A stretch of 64,000 nt of DNA from CAYTEO01 sp964436825 (GCA_964436825.1 CAYTEO010000001.1:124001-188000); one strand, 5' to 3'; positions 42,926 to 51,480 are shown, counted from the first letter of the stretch. Notes: generated from the letters alone by a model not told the origin. Program-made: numbers and translations.

Positions 42926-44354
42926 GCTCCACCTCCCCGAGCGACGACGCGCCCCCCCGGGGCCAGTCGCCGCGGACGAACCAGCCGGCCATCCCCACGG
43001 CGTAGAGGAAGAACCAGACGATGACCCCCACCCAGGCGCCGGTCAACCCCAGCCGCAGCCGGACGCCGAACAGCCAGGCCGTCGGCAGGAACAGCAGCCA
43101 GGCGGCGACGATATCGACGATCATCACCTGCCGGGTCTGCCCCGCCCCGCGCAGGGCACCGGCGAGGGTCAACCCGACGGCATCGAAGATCTGGACCAGC
43201 CCCATCAGCCGCAGGATCGGCGTGCCGGCGGCGATCAGCGCGGGATCGGCGGCGAACAGGCGCATCAACCACTGCGGCACCAGCAGGAAGACGACGCCGA
43301 AGACCCCCATCACCAGCATCGCCAGTCCGACCCCGCCCCAGCCGGCCCGCCGGGCGCCGCGCGAGTCGCCCCGGCCGAGGGACTGGCCGACGAGGGTCTG
43401 GACGGCGACCCCCACCCCGAAGCCCGGCATGAACGACAGGGCGGCGATGCGCAGGACGATGTTCCCGGCCGCCACCGCGACCATCGAGATCAGCCCCAGG
43501 ATGCGGAAGAAGACCAGGACGGCCAGCAGGGCGCCGAGGGACTGGACCGCCGCCGGCCAGGCCAGGCGCAGCAGGACCGGCAGCAGCCGCGGCCGCCAGC
43601 TGCCGCGCCCGTAGAAGCCGAAGCGGTGGCGCACCTGGCCGGAGAGGGCGATCCCCAGCAGGACGACGACCGCCAGCAGGCTCGACAGGGTGCTGGCCAG
43701 GGCCGCCCCGCCCACGCCCATGGCCGGCGCACCGAACCAGCCGAAGATGAACATCCCGTTCAGCACGACGTTGACGCCGTTCATGCCGATCCCCACCAGC
43801 ATCCCGATCCGCGTCCAGCCGATGCCGTCGAACGCGGCCCGCAGGACGAAGAAGAGCATGAACGGGATCATCCCCGGCAGGCGCCAGCGCAGGTACTCGG
43901 CGCCGAAGGCGAGCACGTCCCGGTCGGCGGTCACCAGGGACATCAGGGCGGCCGGATCGGTCAGGGCGGCGAGCGAGACGATCCCGCCCGTCACCAGGAC
44001 GAGGACGGCCGCCGTCCCGGCGACCCCGCCCACCTCGTCGTCCCGGCCCGAGCCGACCCGCAGCGCCGTCTCGGTCTGGACGGCGACGTCGACCGCCTTG
44101 AGGGTCGTCGCCATGGCCGAGAACAGGAGCGTCGCCACGCCGACCGCCGCCAGCTGGGCCGAGCCGAGGCGGCCGACCATCAGGGTGTCGACCAGGCCCA
44201 TCAGGGTCTGGGAGATGTTGGCCAGGACGACCGGCAGGGCCAGGGCGGCGATGACCCCCGTCAGCCGACGGCGGGACAGCCCGCCCAGCGGGACCGCTCC
44301 GTAGGGCGGCGCGGTCCCCTCGTAGTCGGCGGCCGGTGAGGGCGATCCGGTCAT
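42918..44354 (-). CDS. MATE family efflux transporter
   Basis: The protein has 478 residues and about twelve hydrophobic helices. MATE pumps use a Na+ or H+ gradient to export drugs and metabolites across the inner membrane. Signatures are LALPVVLANISQTLMGLVDT followed by LMVGRLGSAQLAAVGVA, near the N-terminus, and the second-half copy FGVGVAVQTLVGQSLGRGDS. The ATG overlaps the end of the pepA gene (ATGA), so pepA, MATE, xseA and xseB form one transcript. The substrate is not predictable. Confidence 0.94.
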   Translation of the reverse strand: MTGSPSPAADYEGTAPPYGAVPLGGLSRRRLTGVIAALALPVVLANISQTLMGLVDTLMVGRLGSAQLAAVGVATLLFSAMATTLKAVDVAVQTETALRVGSGRDDEVGGVAGTAAVLVLVTGGIVSLAALTDPAALMSLVTADRDVLAFGAEYLRWRLPGMIPFMLFFVLRAAFDGIGWTRIGMLVGIGMNGVNVVLNGMFIFGWFGAPAMGVGGAALASTLSSLLAVVVLLGIALSGQVRHRFGFYGRGSWRPRLLPVLLRLAWPAAVQSLGALLAVLVFFRILGLISMVAVAAGNIVLRIAALSFMPGFGVGVAVQTLVGQSLGRGDSRGARRAGWGGVGLAMLVMGVFGVVFLLVPQWLMRLFAADPALIAAGTPILRLMGLVQIFDAVGLTLAGALRGAGQTRQVMIVDIVAAWLLFLPTAWLFGVRLRLGLTGAWVGVIVWFFLYAVGMAGWFVRGDWPRGGASSLGEVERA

Positions 44355-45859
44355 GACCCCTGTTCACCCACCAGGGCGACGGCGCGGGCCAGCAGACGCG
44401 CCCCGAACCCGGTCGGGCCCTTCGGCGCCAGGGGCGAGGCTCCCGTCTCCCAGGCCGGCCCCGCGATGTCGAGGTGGGCCCAGGCCGGTCCCTCGGGAAC
44501 GAACTCGGCCAGGAAGGCCGCTGCCGTCGAGGCGCCCCCCTCGCGGCCGGCGATGTTCTTCAGGTCGGCGATGTCGCTCTTGAGCGCCTCGTGGTGGGCG
44601 TCGATCAGCGGCAGCCGCCAGACCCGCTCGAAGGTCTCCCCGCCCGCCTGTTCCAGCAGCCGGCCCAGGGCTCCGTCGTTGGTGAACAGGCCGGCGAACT
44701 CCCCGCCCAGGGCGACGGCGCAGGCGCCGGTCAACGTCGCGGCGTCGATGATGACGTCAGGCCGGTGGCGGCGGGCCTCGTACAAGGCGTCGGCCAGGAT
44801 GAGCCGTCCCTCGGCGTCGGTATTCAGGACCTCGACCGTCTTGCCCGAGCCCATCGTCAGCACGTCCCCGGGGCGGAGGGCATCGCCGCCGGGCATGTTC
44901 TCGACCACCGGGACCAGGGCGACGACCCGCGCCGGCAGCCGCAGCCGGGCGATACTCCGCAGGGCGCCCAGCACGGCCGCCGCGCCGCCCATGTCACCTT
45001 TCATCTCGTGCATGTTCTTGGGCGGCTTCAGGGAGATTCCACCCGCGTCGAAGGTCACCCCCTTGCCGACCAGGACGACCGTCGGGACCTTGCCGCGGGA
45101 CCGGGACCGGTACTCGACCGTCACCAGGTAGGCCGGCCGGCGGCTGCCCCGGGCGACGCCGAGGATCCCGCCGAGGCCGCGGCGGCGCAGCTCCGCCTCC
45201 CCGGCGACACGGACGGTCAGACCGTCCTCGCGGCCCAGCCGGCGGGCGGCCGCCACCAGCTCCCGCGGTCCCAGGAGGTTCGCCGGCAGGGACGCCAGCT
45301 CGCGCGCCAGCAGCGCGCCGGACGCGAACGCCTCCCCCTCGCCGATCCCGGCACGCAGGTCGGCGGCGAGCCTTTCCGCGGCGGTGACGAGGCGACAGCT
45401 GCGGGGCCGTTCGCGGCGCTCGGCCGCCTTCCCCTTGCAGAGGCCGGGGTCGTAGAGTCCCAGCTCTGCCCCTTCGACCAGGGCGCGGGCGGCCGCCACG
45501 GGATCACCGACCTCCGGCCACGGCATCGCGAGGGCGACGGTGCGGGCGTGCGCCTCGCGGGCCCGGCGCAGGGCCGCGGCACTGCAGCGGCGCAGCCTCT
45601 CCAGGGTCAGCTCGTCGCGCTCCCCCAGCCCCAGCAGCAGCCACCAGCGCGGTCCCCCCTCGTCGCCGGGCAGGAGCAGCAGCTGCTCGGGCCGCGCCTC
45701 GAAGACCCGGCCGCCGGAGGCGGCCGCCAGGATCCCCGTGCGGCGGTCCAGTTCCCGCCAGCTCGTCGCATCGGGGCCGCCGTCGCGCTGCAACACCCCG
45801 ACGATACAGACATCCACCCTCTGCTGCCGGGGTCGCCCCCGGGAGACGGTCCAGCGCAT
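44351..45859 (-). CDS. pepA: Leucyl aminopeptidase (M17)
   Basis: The protein has 502 residues with the two-domain layout of PepA: an N-terminal alpha/beta domain and a C-terminal dinuclear-zinc catalytic domain. Metal ligands and catalytic residues lie in VGKGVTFDAGGISLKP (Lys and Asp), MKGDMGGAAAVLGA (Asp), VLNTDAEGRLILADALYEA (the M17 signature, with Asp, Glu and Arg) and ATLTGACAVALGG. It removes N-terminal Leu and other residues from peptides in the cytoplasm. A GGAG site precedes the ATG at 45859. First gene of the pepA-MATE-xseA-xseB series, it is divergent from the symporter gene. Confidence 0.95.
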   Translation of the reverse strand: MRWTVSRGRPRQQRVDVCIVGVLQRDGGPDATSWRELDRRTGILAAASGGRVFEARPEQLLLLPGDEGGPRWWLLLGLGERDELTLERLRRCSAAALRRAREAHARTVALAMPWPEVGDPVAAARALVEGAELGLYDPGLCKGKAAERRERPRSCRLVTAAERLAADLRAGIGEGEAFASGALLARELASLPANLLGPRELVAAARRLGREDGLTVRVAGEAELRRRGLGGILGVARGSRRPAYLVTVEYRSRSRGKVPTVVLVGKGVTFDAGGISLKPPKNMHEMKGDMGGAAAVLGALRSIARLRLPARVVALVPVVENMPGGDALRPGDVLTMGSGKTVEVLNTDAEGRLILADALYEARRHRPDVIIDAATLTGACAVALGGEFAGLFTNDGALGRLLEQAGGETFERVWRLPLIDAHHEALKSDIADLKNIAGREGGASTAAAFLAEFVPEGPAWAHLDIAGPAWETGASPLAPKGPTGFGARLLARAVALVGEQGS

Positions 45860-45907
45860 TGTCGACTCCTTCGGTTGTTACCACACGCGCAGAACGCACG
45901 TCGACGC

Positions 45908-45936
45908 ATTGTAGCACCGGGGCGGCCGGATGCCAC
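45908..45936 (-). promoter_or_regulatory. Possible promoter of pepA
   Basis: GTGGCA (45931-45936, minus strand) and TACAAT (45908-45913) are 17 bases apart, 48 bases before pepA. Confidence 0.5.
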
Positions 45937-45956
45937 CGTAAAACCCGTCTCGACGG

Positions 45957-45985
45957 TTGTCCCCGCCGGAGCGTTCGGGTATCCT
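45957..45985 (+). promoter_or_regulatory. Promoter of the symporter gene, placed for leaderless transcription
   Basis: TTGTCC (45957-45962) and TATCCT (45980-45985) are 17 bases apart. The ATG begins at 45992, six bases after the -10, where transcription should start. No ribosome-binding site is present. Confidence 0.7.
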
Positions 45986-45991
45986 GCCGCC

Positions 45992-47284
45992 ATGTCGCAG
46001 CCAGTCACACACCATCGCACACTGCCCCTCCAGATTGGGGCGGCCGTCATCTGCGGCGTCGCCGTCGGCCTGGTGGCCCGCCGCATCGGCGAACCGGTCG
46101 CCGGCCACACCGTCGCCGTCCTCTCCTTCCTGGGCGACCTGTTCCTGCGTGCGCTGAAGATGGTCGTCGTGCCGCTGCTGGCCGGCTCGATCATCAGCGG
46201 CGTGGCGGGGATCGGCTCGGCCGGGGCCCTGGGACGCCTCTTCCGGCGGACCTTCACCTGGTACGTCGCCACGAGCCTGGCGGCCATCCTGACCGGCCTG
46301 CTGCTGGTCAACCTCGTCCGGCCGGGGCTGGTGGACGGGGAACCGGTCGGTCCACGGATCGGCCTGCAGGCCGACGCCGCCGCCCTGCAGGAGCAGCTGG
46401 GCGACCGGGGTGCGGGCGACCTGGTGGGGATCGCCCTGCGGATGATCCCCGAGAACCCCGTCGCGGCGGCGACGGCGGGGCAGATGCTGCCCATGATCAC
46501 CTTCTGCATCCTGCTGGGGGCGTCCATCAACCTGCTGCCCGACCGGCAGCGGGAGGCGCAGCTGCGGTTCTGGGAGTCGCTGTTCGGCGCCATGATGGTC
46601 CTGACCGGGTGGGTCATCCGCTTCACTCCGGTCGGGGTGCTGGGGCTGATCGGCCGGATCGCCGCCACCAGCGGCACGGCCGCCTTCGCCTCGCTGGCCC
46701 GCTACGCCCTGGTCGTCGTGGCGGCCCTGATCCTCCACGCGATCGTCACCCTGCCCCTGCTGCTGCGCCTGGTGGCGCGGGTCTCCCCCGGCCGCCACTA
46801 CCGTACCCTGGCACCGGCCCTGCTGACGGCCTTCAGCACCCGCAGCAGCTCGGCGACCCTGCCGCTGACCATCGAGTGCGTCGAGCACGGCGCCGGGGTC
46901 AGCAACCGGGTCACCAGCTTCGTCCTGCCCCTGGGCGCGACGGTCAACATGGACGGAACGGCGCTCTACGAGTGCGTCGCCGCCCTGTTCATCGCCCAGG
47001 CCTACGGCGTCCACCTGGGGCTGGTCCAGCAGCTGCTGGTCGTCGTCACCGCGCTGCTGGCCTCGATCGGCGCGGCCGGCATCCCGTCGGCCGGCCTGGT
47101 CATGATCTCGATCATCCTCGCGACGGTCGGCCTGCCGCTGGAAGGGGTGGGGCTGATCCTGGCCGTCGATCCGCTGCTGGACATGCTGCGAACGAGCGTC
47201 AACGTCCTGAGCGACAGCTGCGGCGCGGTGACCGTGGCGCGGCTCGAGGGAGAGACCGTTCCCTACCCGGAGGCACAGCGATGA
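45992..47284 (+). CDS. Dicarboxylate/amino acid:cation symporter (GltP/DctA family)
   Basis: The protein has 430 residues from ATG 45992, for which no Shine-Dalgarno sequence is visible. The sodium or proton symporter family imports glutamate, aspartate or C4-dicarboxylates. Hallmarks are FLRALKMVVVPLLAGSIISG, then LTAFSTRSSSATLPLTIECV (the serine-rich hairpin HP1), SFVLPLGATVNMDGTALYE (helix 7 NMDGT motif), ASIGAAGIPSAGLVMI (HP2) and VDPLLDMLRTSVNVLSD in helix 8 (the Asp-Arg pair). About eight transmembrane helices are visible. The last codons overlap the next gene (ATGA). It could supply amino or dicarboxylic acids to the catabolic enzymes here. Confidence 0.95.
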   Translation: MSQPVTHHRTLPLQIGAAVICGVAVGLVARRIGEPVAGHTVAVLSFLGDLFLRALKMVVVPLLAGSIISGVAGIGSAGALGRLFRRTFTWYVATSLAAILTGLLLVNLVRPGLVDGEPVGPRIGLQADAAALQEQLGDRGAGDLVGIALRMIPENPVAAATAGQMLPMITFCILLGASINLLPDRQREAQLRFWESLFGAMMVLTGWVIRFTPVGVLGLIGRIAATSGTAAFASLARYALVVVAALILHAIVTLPLLLRLVARVSPGRHYRTLAPALLTAFSTRSSSATLPLTIECVEHGAGVSNRVTSFVLPLGATVNMDGTALYECVAALFIAQAYGVHLGLVQQLLVVVTALLASIGAAGIPSAGLVMISIILATVGLPLEGVGLILAVDPLLDMLRTSVNVLSDSCGAVTVARLEGETVPYPEAQR

Positions 47285-48027
47285 GCGATCCCTGGCGACA
47301 GGCCCCGTTCGGACCGCCAGCCGGCGACGGCGACGTCCCGCCGACCGGCGGCGAGGGCGGCCCGCCGACGGACGGCCGGGAGCCGGGCAGAGACGCCCCG
47401 CCCCCGCCGCCGTGGGAGAACCGGGAGCGCTACGGCCGACTGGCCGGGTTCCTGGAGACGGTCCCGCGGCTGCTGCTGCACCCGCGGCCCTTCTTCGCCG
47501 GGCAGCCGCTGGGGCGCGGTCCCCGCGATCCGTTGCTGTTCGTCGTCGCCGTCGGCGTGCTGACCGGCGTCTTCCTCTCCCTCTGGCTGCGACTGATCCC
47601 GGCGCTGCAGCGGGACTTCCTGCAGACGCTCGCCCAGGGAGGCGATACCGAGTCGGCCGCGGCGGCCCTGCGGGCCATCTCCGGTGGACTGCTCGTCGCG
47701 GTGGCGCCGGTGCTGGCCCTGGTCAACGTCCTGGTGACGGCGGGGATCTACCACCTGGTCCTGGTCCTGGTCGCCCGGCCGCGGGCCGGCTTCGCCGGGA
47801 CGCTGCGGGTGGCCGCCTACGGCTACGGTGTCAACGTCCTGACGATCGTCCCCTCCTGCGGCGGCCTGCTGGCGATGGCCTGGTCCGTCCCGGTGGGCAT
47901 CATCGGGCTGGTCGAGATCCACCGGATCGACCCGTGGCGGGCGGCGCTGGCCGTCGTCGTCCCGCCGCTCCTGTGCGGAAGCCTGTCGATCGTCATGCTG
48001 GGGGTTGCGGCCCGGCTGGCCGGCTGA
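47281..48027 (+). CDS. Yip1-domain membrane protein
   Basis: The protein has 248 residues. The first 55 are Pro-, Gly- and Asp-rich and disordered. Four or five hydrophobic helices follow (LLFVVAVGVLTGVFLSLWL, GLLVAVAPVLALVNVLVTA, ILGIYHLVLVLV-type, TIVPSCGGLLAMAWSVPVG and LLCGSLSIVMLGVAARL). Segments such as AYGYGVNVLTIVP are characteristic of the Yip1/DUF1282 family, membrane proteins of unclear role. It overlaps the symporter gene by ATGA and is followed after three bases by a DUF2752-type gene, so all three likely form one operon. Confidence 0.85.
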   Translation: MSDPWRQAPFGPPAGDGDVPPTGGEGGPPTDGREPGRDAPPPPPWENRERYGRLAGFLETVPRLLLHPRPFFAGQPLGRGPRDPLLFVVAVGVLTGVFLSLWLRLIPALQRDFLQTLAQGGDTESAAAALRAISGGLLVAVAPVLALVNVLVTAGIYHLVLVLVARPRAGFAGTLRVAAYGYGVNVLTIVPSCGGLLAMAWSVPVGIIGLVEIHRIDPWRAALAVVVPPLLCGSLSIVMLGVAARLAG

Positions 48028-48030
48028 GCG

Positions 48031-48444
48031 ATGCGCTGGGGACCCGAGGGATCGTCCCTGTGGCGGGTGCTGGGGCTGCTGGCCGGCGGGTGCGGCGCCG
48101 TCCTGCTGCTGGCGGCGCGGCTGGCCGGTCCCACCGTCGAGCACCTGGCGCACTGCCCCCTGCGGGACGCCACCGGCGTCCCGTGTCCCACCTGCGGCGG
48201 CACCCACGCCGTCCTGGCCCTCGCGCGCGGCCACCCCGGTGCAGCGCTGGCCGAGAATCCCCTGGTGGCGCTCGGGACCGTCGTCGTCCTGCTCTGGTGC
48301 GGCTGGTCCCTGCTCGCGACGGCGTGGCCGCCGGCGCGGCGGACGCCGCGGCTCTCGTCGCGGGAGCAGCGGCTGCTGGCGGTGGCGGTGGCGGCGGCCT
48401 GGATCCTGAACTGGGTCTACGAGCTGGCGACGAAGCTGGGATGA
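48031..48444 (+). CDS. DUF2752-family membrane protein
   Basis: The protein has 137 residues. The signature is CPLRDATGVPCPTCGGTHAV, containing CPxCG-x-T in a short loop, with about three hydrophobic helices on either side. DUF2752 proteins of bacteria carry this Cys motif and their function is unknown. The gene follows the Yip1 protein directly and ends at a leftward-facing terminator that serves the opposite strand. Confidence 0.88.
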   Translation: MRWGPEGSSLWRVLGLLAGGCGAVLLLAARLAGPTVEHLAHCPLRDATGVPCPTCGGTHAVLALARGHPGAALAENPLVALGTVVVLLWCGWSLLATAWPPARRTPRLSSREQRLLAVAVAAAWILNWVYELATKLG

Positions 48445-48475
48445 AAAAGGGACCGACCTCTTGCAAGGCCGGCCC
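48444..48475 (-). terminator. Rho-independent terminator facing left, for the penta-CxxCH cytochrome
   Basis: A 10-bp stem with two G-U pairs (48450-48459 with 48466-48475), loop CTTGCA on the plus strand, is followed on the minus strand by TTTTT (48444-48448). It implies a 3' untranslated region of about 190 bases for the cytochrome mRNA. Confidence 0.75.
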
Positions 48476-48662
48476 GGATTCCCCTTCGGCCCGCCGCCGC
48501 GCGTTGGCTCCGCCGGTGCGCGGGGTGTGGGCGCGACCCAGAGTGAGCAGCCGCACGATGCCATCGGGGATGGAGCCGCTCCGTCCCCGCGGGGACGGAG
48601 CATCGGCGATCCTCCCACCGGCGCCTGCCGGTGTCAAGCACTCTCCGGCGAGGCGGCGGCGC
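48476..48662. other. Convergent intergenic stretch with two structured palindromes
   Basis: No convincing gene is present. A perfect 24-base palindrome lies at 48577-48600 (arm GCTCCGTCCCC, centre GC). A second hairpin, CACCGGC/GCCGGTG with loop GCCT, lies at 48616-48633. Both would be in the 3' part of the cytochrome transcript. Confidence 0.6.
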
Positions 48663-50003
48663 TCACTCGACGACGAACGTCGCGGTGGCCGTGCCCATGG
48701 GCACCGGCCGCTTCGCCTCGGCCGGCAGGTCCAGGAAGTCGACCACCGACGAGACGACCTTCGTCATGTACACGGTCGCCCGGACGGTGACCTCGCCCGG
48801 CGGCAGGTCGGTCGGCACCTGCCAGGTGAAGCTCTCGGGACGGGCCTGCAGCGGCGGCAGCCGGTAATCGGGGCCGAACTCGGCCGTGTGCCACTGGGCC
48901 ACGGTCATCCGTCCCTGCGGATCCAGGTACGGCATCCGGTAGATGCGGTCCCCGGCCGGCACGTCGCCGTCGCGGGGCAGGCCGCCGAAGTCGCCCAGGT
49001 CCATGATCTCGGCCAGGTCCTGGTAGGCTCGCGCCGCCGGGTCGGCGATGGTCCATTCCTCCCCGTCGAAGCCGCGCCGGTCCACCGGCAGGTGATGGAC
49101 CGTGCCCTGGCTGTCGATCGCCTCGACGTGGAGCCAGACGACCCGCTCCTCGACCGAGCCGCTGGGGATCATGTGTCCCGCCTTGGCGTTCATCACCGTC
49201 GCGTCGATGCGGACCGTGCCGCCGCGGGCCACCTTCCGCTGCGCGGGGTGGAGCAGGATCTCCACGGCGCCGGCCAGCTTGGCGTCGCTGTGGACGCCGT
49301 GGAAGGTGTGCTGGCGGGCACCGGGACGGACGTCGCCGTCCTCGGCCAGCGGCGTGTCGGCCGCCGGCATGTGGCACTGCTGGCAGGTGATCCCCGCCTT
49401 GCCGTACGGACCGTCGCGCCACTCCAGGTGGGTCGCCTTGACCCACTGGCCGTATGGGTCCTGCTCGTTGTGGCAGATGCCGCAGAACTCGGCCGTCTGC
49501 AGGAAGTCGTTCACGGCGATCCCGTGGTGGCCGCTCTCCAGGCCCGGCCGCGTCCCTTGTTCCGTCTCCCCGGCATCCAGGACGTAGTTGAAGTTGAACG
49601 GCAGGTCGCCGTCGAAACCCGTGATGCTGTGGCAGAGGTCGCAGCTCACGCCCTCGTTGGCGCGGGTCCCGGCGGCGGGCCGCTGCGGCGGGATGTCGCC
49701 GGCCAGGAAGGCCAGCGGGGCATGGCAGCCGTTGCAGCCGGCCTCGATGCCGGCCACCTTGGCCAGCTTGCGGGCATGGGGCAGCGCCAGGCGGAAGTAC
49801 TCCGCCTCGTCCCAGGCGTGGGTGAACGACTGGGACATGAGCGACCGGGCGTACTGGGCGGCCAGATCGACGTGGCACTCGGCGCAGACGTCGTCGCTCT
49901 CGAACCGGTCGTAGGGAACACTCCCCTGGCCGGCGGCGTCGCCGGCCGTCGCGCCGGTGGCGAGCAGGGAAAGAGAGCAGAACAGGACGACGAACTTCTT
50001 CAT
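48663..50003 (-). CDS. Pentahaem c-type cytochrome with C-terminal beta domain
   Basis: The protein has 446 residues from ATG 50003, behind GGAGG, with a signal peptide (FVVLFCSLSLLATGATAG). Five haem motifs lie in the N-terminal 240 residues: CAECH, CNGCH, CDLCH, CGICH and CQQCH, the last followed by Met (CHMP). The family resembles cytochrome c554 and related multihaem proteins. HNEQDPYGQWVKATHLEW is characteristic of that group. From about residue 260 a beta-sandwich-like region follows (ARGGTVRIDATVMNAKAGHM, MIPSGSVEERVVWLHVEA), perhaps Ig-like, ending TATATFVVE. It has no link to the OmcS-type proteins in its haem spacing. The substrate is unknown; nitrogen-compound or surface electron transfer are both possible. 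Confidence 0.92.
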   Translation of the reverse strand: MKKFVVLFCSLSLLATGATAGDAAGQGSVPYDRFESDDVCAECHVDLAAQYARSLMSQSFTHAWDEAEYFRLALPHARKLAKVAGIEAGCNGCHAPLAFLAGDIPPQRPAAGTRANEGVSCDLCHSITGFDGDLPFNFNYVLDAGETEQGTRPGLESGHHGIAVNDFLQTAEFCGICHNEQDPYGQWVKATHLEWRDGPYGKAGITCQQCHMPAADTPLAEDGDVRPGARQHTFHGVHSDAKLAGAVEILLHPAQRKVARGGTVRIDATVMNAKAGHMIPSGSVEERVVWLHVEAIDSQGTVHHLPVDRRGFDGEEWTIADPAARAYQDLAEIMDLGDFGGLPRDGDVPAGDRIYRMPYLDPQGRMTVAQWHTAEFGPDYRLPPLQARPESFTWQVPTDLPPGEVTVRATVYMTKVVSSVVDFLDLPAEAKRPVPMGTATATFVVE

Positions 50004-50071
50004 GGCAACCTCCACGAGCAGGGATGGAAGCGGATGATTCACGACCAGGATGCCACCCCGCCCGGCAGCGG

Positions 50072-51388
50072 TCAACGCTCCCGGAACGTCGGGTCCGGTA
50101 CCGGCAGCGCCACCTGCTGCAGGCGCTCGGCGGCGGTGCGGTAGAATTCCCGGGCGGGGACGCGGGCGAAACCGAGCCTGATGTCAAACAGCGGCTCGCC
50201 CTGCACGAAGCGCCAGTGGTTGTGGACGGTGGCTACCCGGCTGCCCGGTTCATACTGGATGAAGCGGCGGTGGGAACTGGAGAGCTGGGTACGGGGGACG
50301 TTGTTCTTGGCGGCGAACCAGATCAGGTCCAGCACCTCCTCCCCCCGGACCAGCGTGGTGTCGTGACGCTGCCGCCACGCCTGCTGGATGTCGGTGGCCA
50401 GCCGGCCGTCGCGGCCGCCGCTGACGTAGGCCGCCAGGAACTTGTCGTAGGTGTCGATCCCGTCCATGACCAGGGCCCCCAGCAGGCCATCGTAGCCGAG
50501 GGTCCGCCCGATGTGGATCAGGGCCAGGTCGTCGCAGACCCCCTCGCCCAGCCGCCGGCGGAAGAACTCCTGGTCGTAGGTCGGCCACGGGAAGAGGCGG
50601 TCGTCGTCCAGCGGGATCACGGCCCCGAGCCGCTCGAGGGTCTCCAGTTCCTCGTCCGTGAACTCGCGCTGGGAGGCGTCGGTGATTCCCAGCGGCGTGT
50701 ACCGCTCGCGGACGACGACACGGATCTCCCCGCACCCCAGCTCGTACGGCTGACCGTCGAAGGCGCGGCGGTGCCAGCTGCGGGTCATGTCGCGCTGGGC
50801 GGCGTCGTCCATCAGGCCGGCCAGGACCATCCCCTTGAGGAACGTTTCGGTCCGGACGACCTGGCCGCGCAGCAGCTCGATCCCCAGCAGCGGGCCGCGG
50901 GCGGTCTCCAGCGGCATCTCCGGCGCGTCGAGATGGGACAGGACGTGGTTGGCCGCTTCCTCGACCAGTTCCGTCCGCCGGCGACGGACGAGGTCGCCGC
51001 GCAGGTCGGACCAGCTCCTCTCCAGGACGGTCAGGACGCGGTCGAAGGTCGCCTCGCGGAAGACCAGCGGCGAGCCGAACTCGTCCACGAACCAGCCGTG
51101 CCCCTGCTGGGCCCGGCCGACGACCGACTGGGGCAGCAGGTCCTGCATGATCGCCGGCGAGGCGGCGAAGCGCTGGCCCATCAGGTACTCGAAGTCGTCG
51201 TGGACGAGCTTGGCGAACAGTTCCTCGTTGCCGCGGATGGTCAGGTAGCGGATTCCGCGCCCATGGCGCTCGCGCGCGCCGCGGCGCCGATCGAACCGAT
51301 CGTCGCTGCGGCCGGCCAGGCGGTCCAGGATGTGCAGGACCTTCTCCGCGGCGGCGCGGGACCTCTTGAAGCGTCGATGGCGTGCCAT
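50072..51388 (-). CDS. Protein of unknown function, cytoplasmic
   Basis: I do not recognise a family. The protein has 438 residues from ATG 51388 and no signal peptide or membrane helix. It starts basic (MARHRRFKRSRAAAEKVLHI) and is rich in Arg, Asp and Leu with mostly helical character. Notable segments are YLTIRGNEELFAKLVHDDFE, GHGWFVDEFGSPLVF, DRLFPWPTYDQEFFRRRLGE, YDGLLGALVMDGIDTYDKFL and VHNHWRFVQGEPLFDIRLGF. No nucleotide-binding or nuclease motif was found. The start lies only seven bases after a TATCCT element and has no Shine-Dalgarno site, so it may be read from a leaderless mRNA. It follows a terminator and precedes a cytochrome gene. Confidence 0.8.
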   Translation of the reverse strand: MARHRRFKRSRAAAEKVLHILDRLAGRSDDRFDRRRGARERHGRGIRYLTIRGNEELFAKLVHDDFEYLMGQRFAASPAIMQDLLPQSVVGRAQQGHGWFVDEFGSPLVFREATFDRVLTVLERSWSDLRGDLVRRRRTELVEEAANHVLSHLDAPEMPLETARGPLLGIELLRGQVVRTETFLKGMVLAGLMDDAAQRDMTRSWHRRAFDGQPYELGCGEIRVVVRERYTPLGITDASQREFTDEELETLERLGAVIPLDDDRLFPWPTYDQEFFRRRLGEGVCDDLALIHIGRTLGYDGLLGALVMDGIDTYDKFLAAYVSGGRDGRLATDIQQAWRQRHDTTLVRGEEVLDLIWFAAKNNVPRTQLSSSHRRFIQYEPGSRVATVHNHWRFVQGEPLFDIRLGFARVPAREFYRTAAERLQQVALPVPDPTFRER

Positions 51389-51395
51389 TCGGGAC

Positions 51396-51422
51396 AGGAT
51401 AACGGTTTTCGGCGCTCGGCAA
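51396..51422 (-). promoter_or_regulatory. Weak promoter of the unknown protein gene, near-leaderless
   Basis: TATCCT (51396-51401, minus strand) lies seven bases before the ATG. TTGCCG (51417-51422) is 15 bases further, a short spacing. The upstream terminator separates this unit from the C39-like gene. Confidence 0.4.
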
Positions 51423-51426
51423 CAGG

Positions 51427-51456
51427 AAAAGGGCCGGCCCCCGCCCGGGCCGGCCC
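51427..51456 (-). terminator. Rho-independent terminator of the C39-like gene
   Basis: A perfect 10-bp stem (GGGCCGGCCC, 51431-51440 with 51447-51456) has a 6-base loop and is followed on the minus strand by TTTTCC. It lies 25 bases after the stop codon. Confidence 0.85.
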
Positions 51457-51480
51457 CCGCGGTGCGGCTGTTCCTACCCC

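Noticed and set aside
44474..45991. Rightward extension of the symporter frame opposite pepA
   Set aside because: The residues before the ATG at 45992 are antisense to PepA and do not resemble a transporter N-terminus.
48461..48790. Rightward open frame across the gap before the pentahaem cytochrome
   Set aside because: It lacks a ribosome site and family resemblance and runs antisense into the cytochrome gene.
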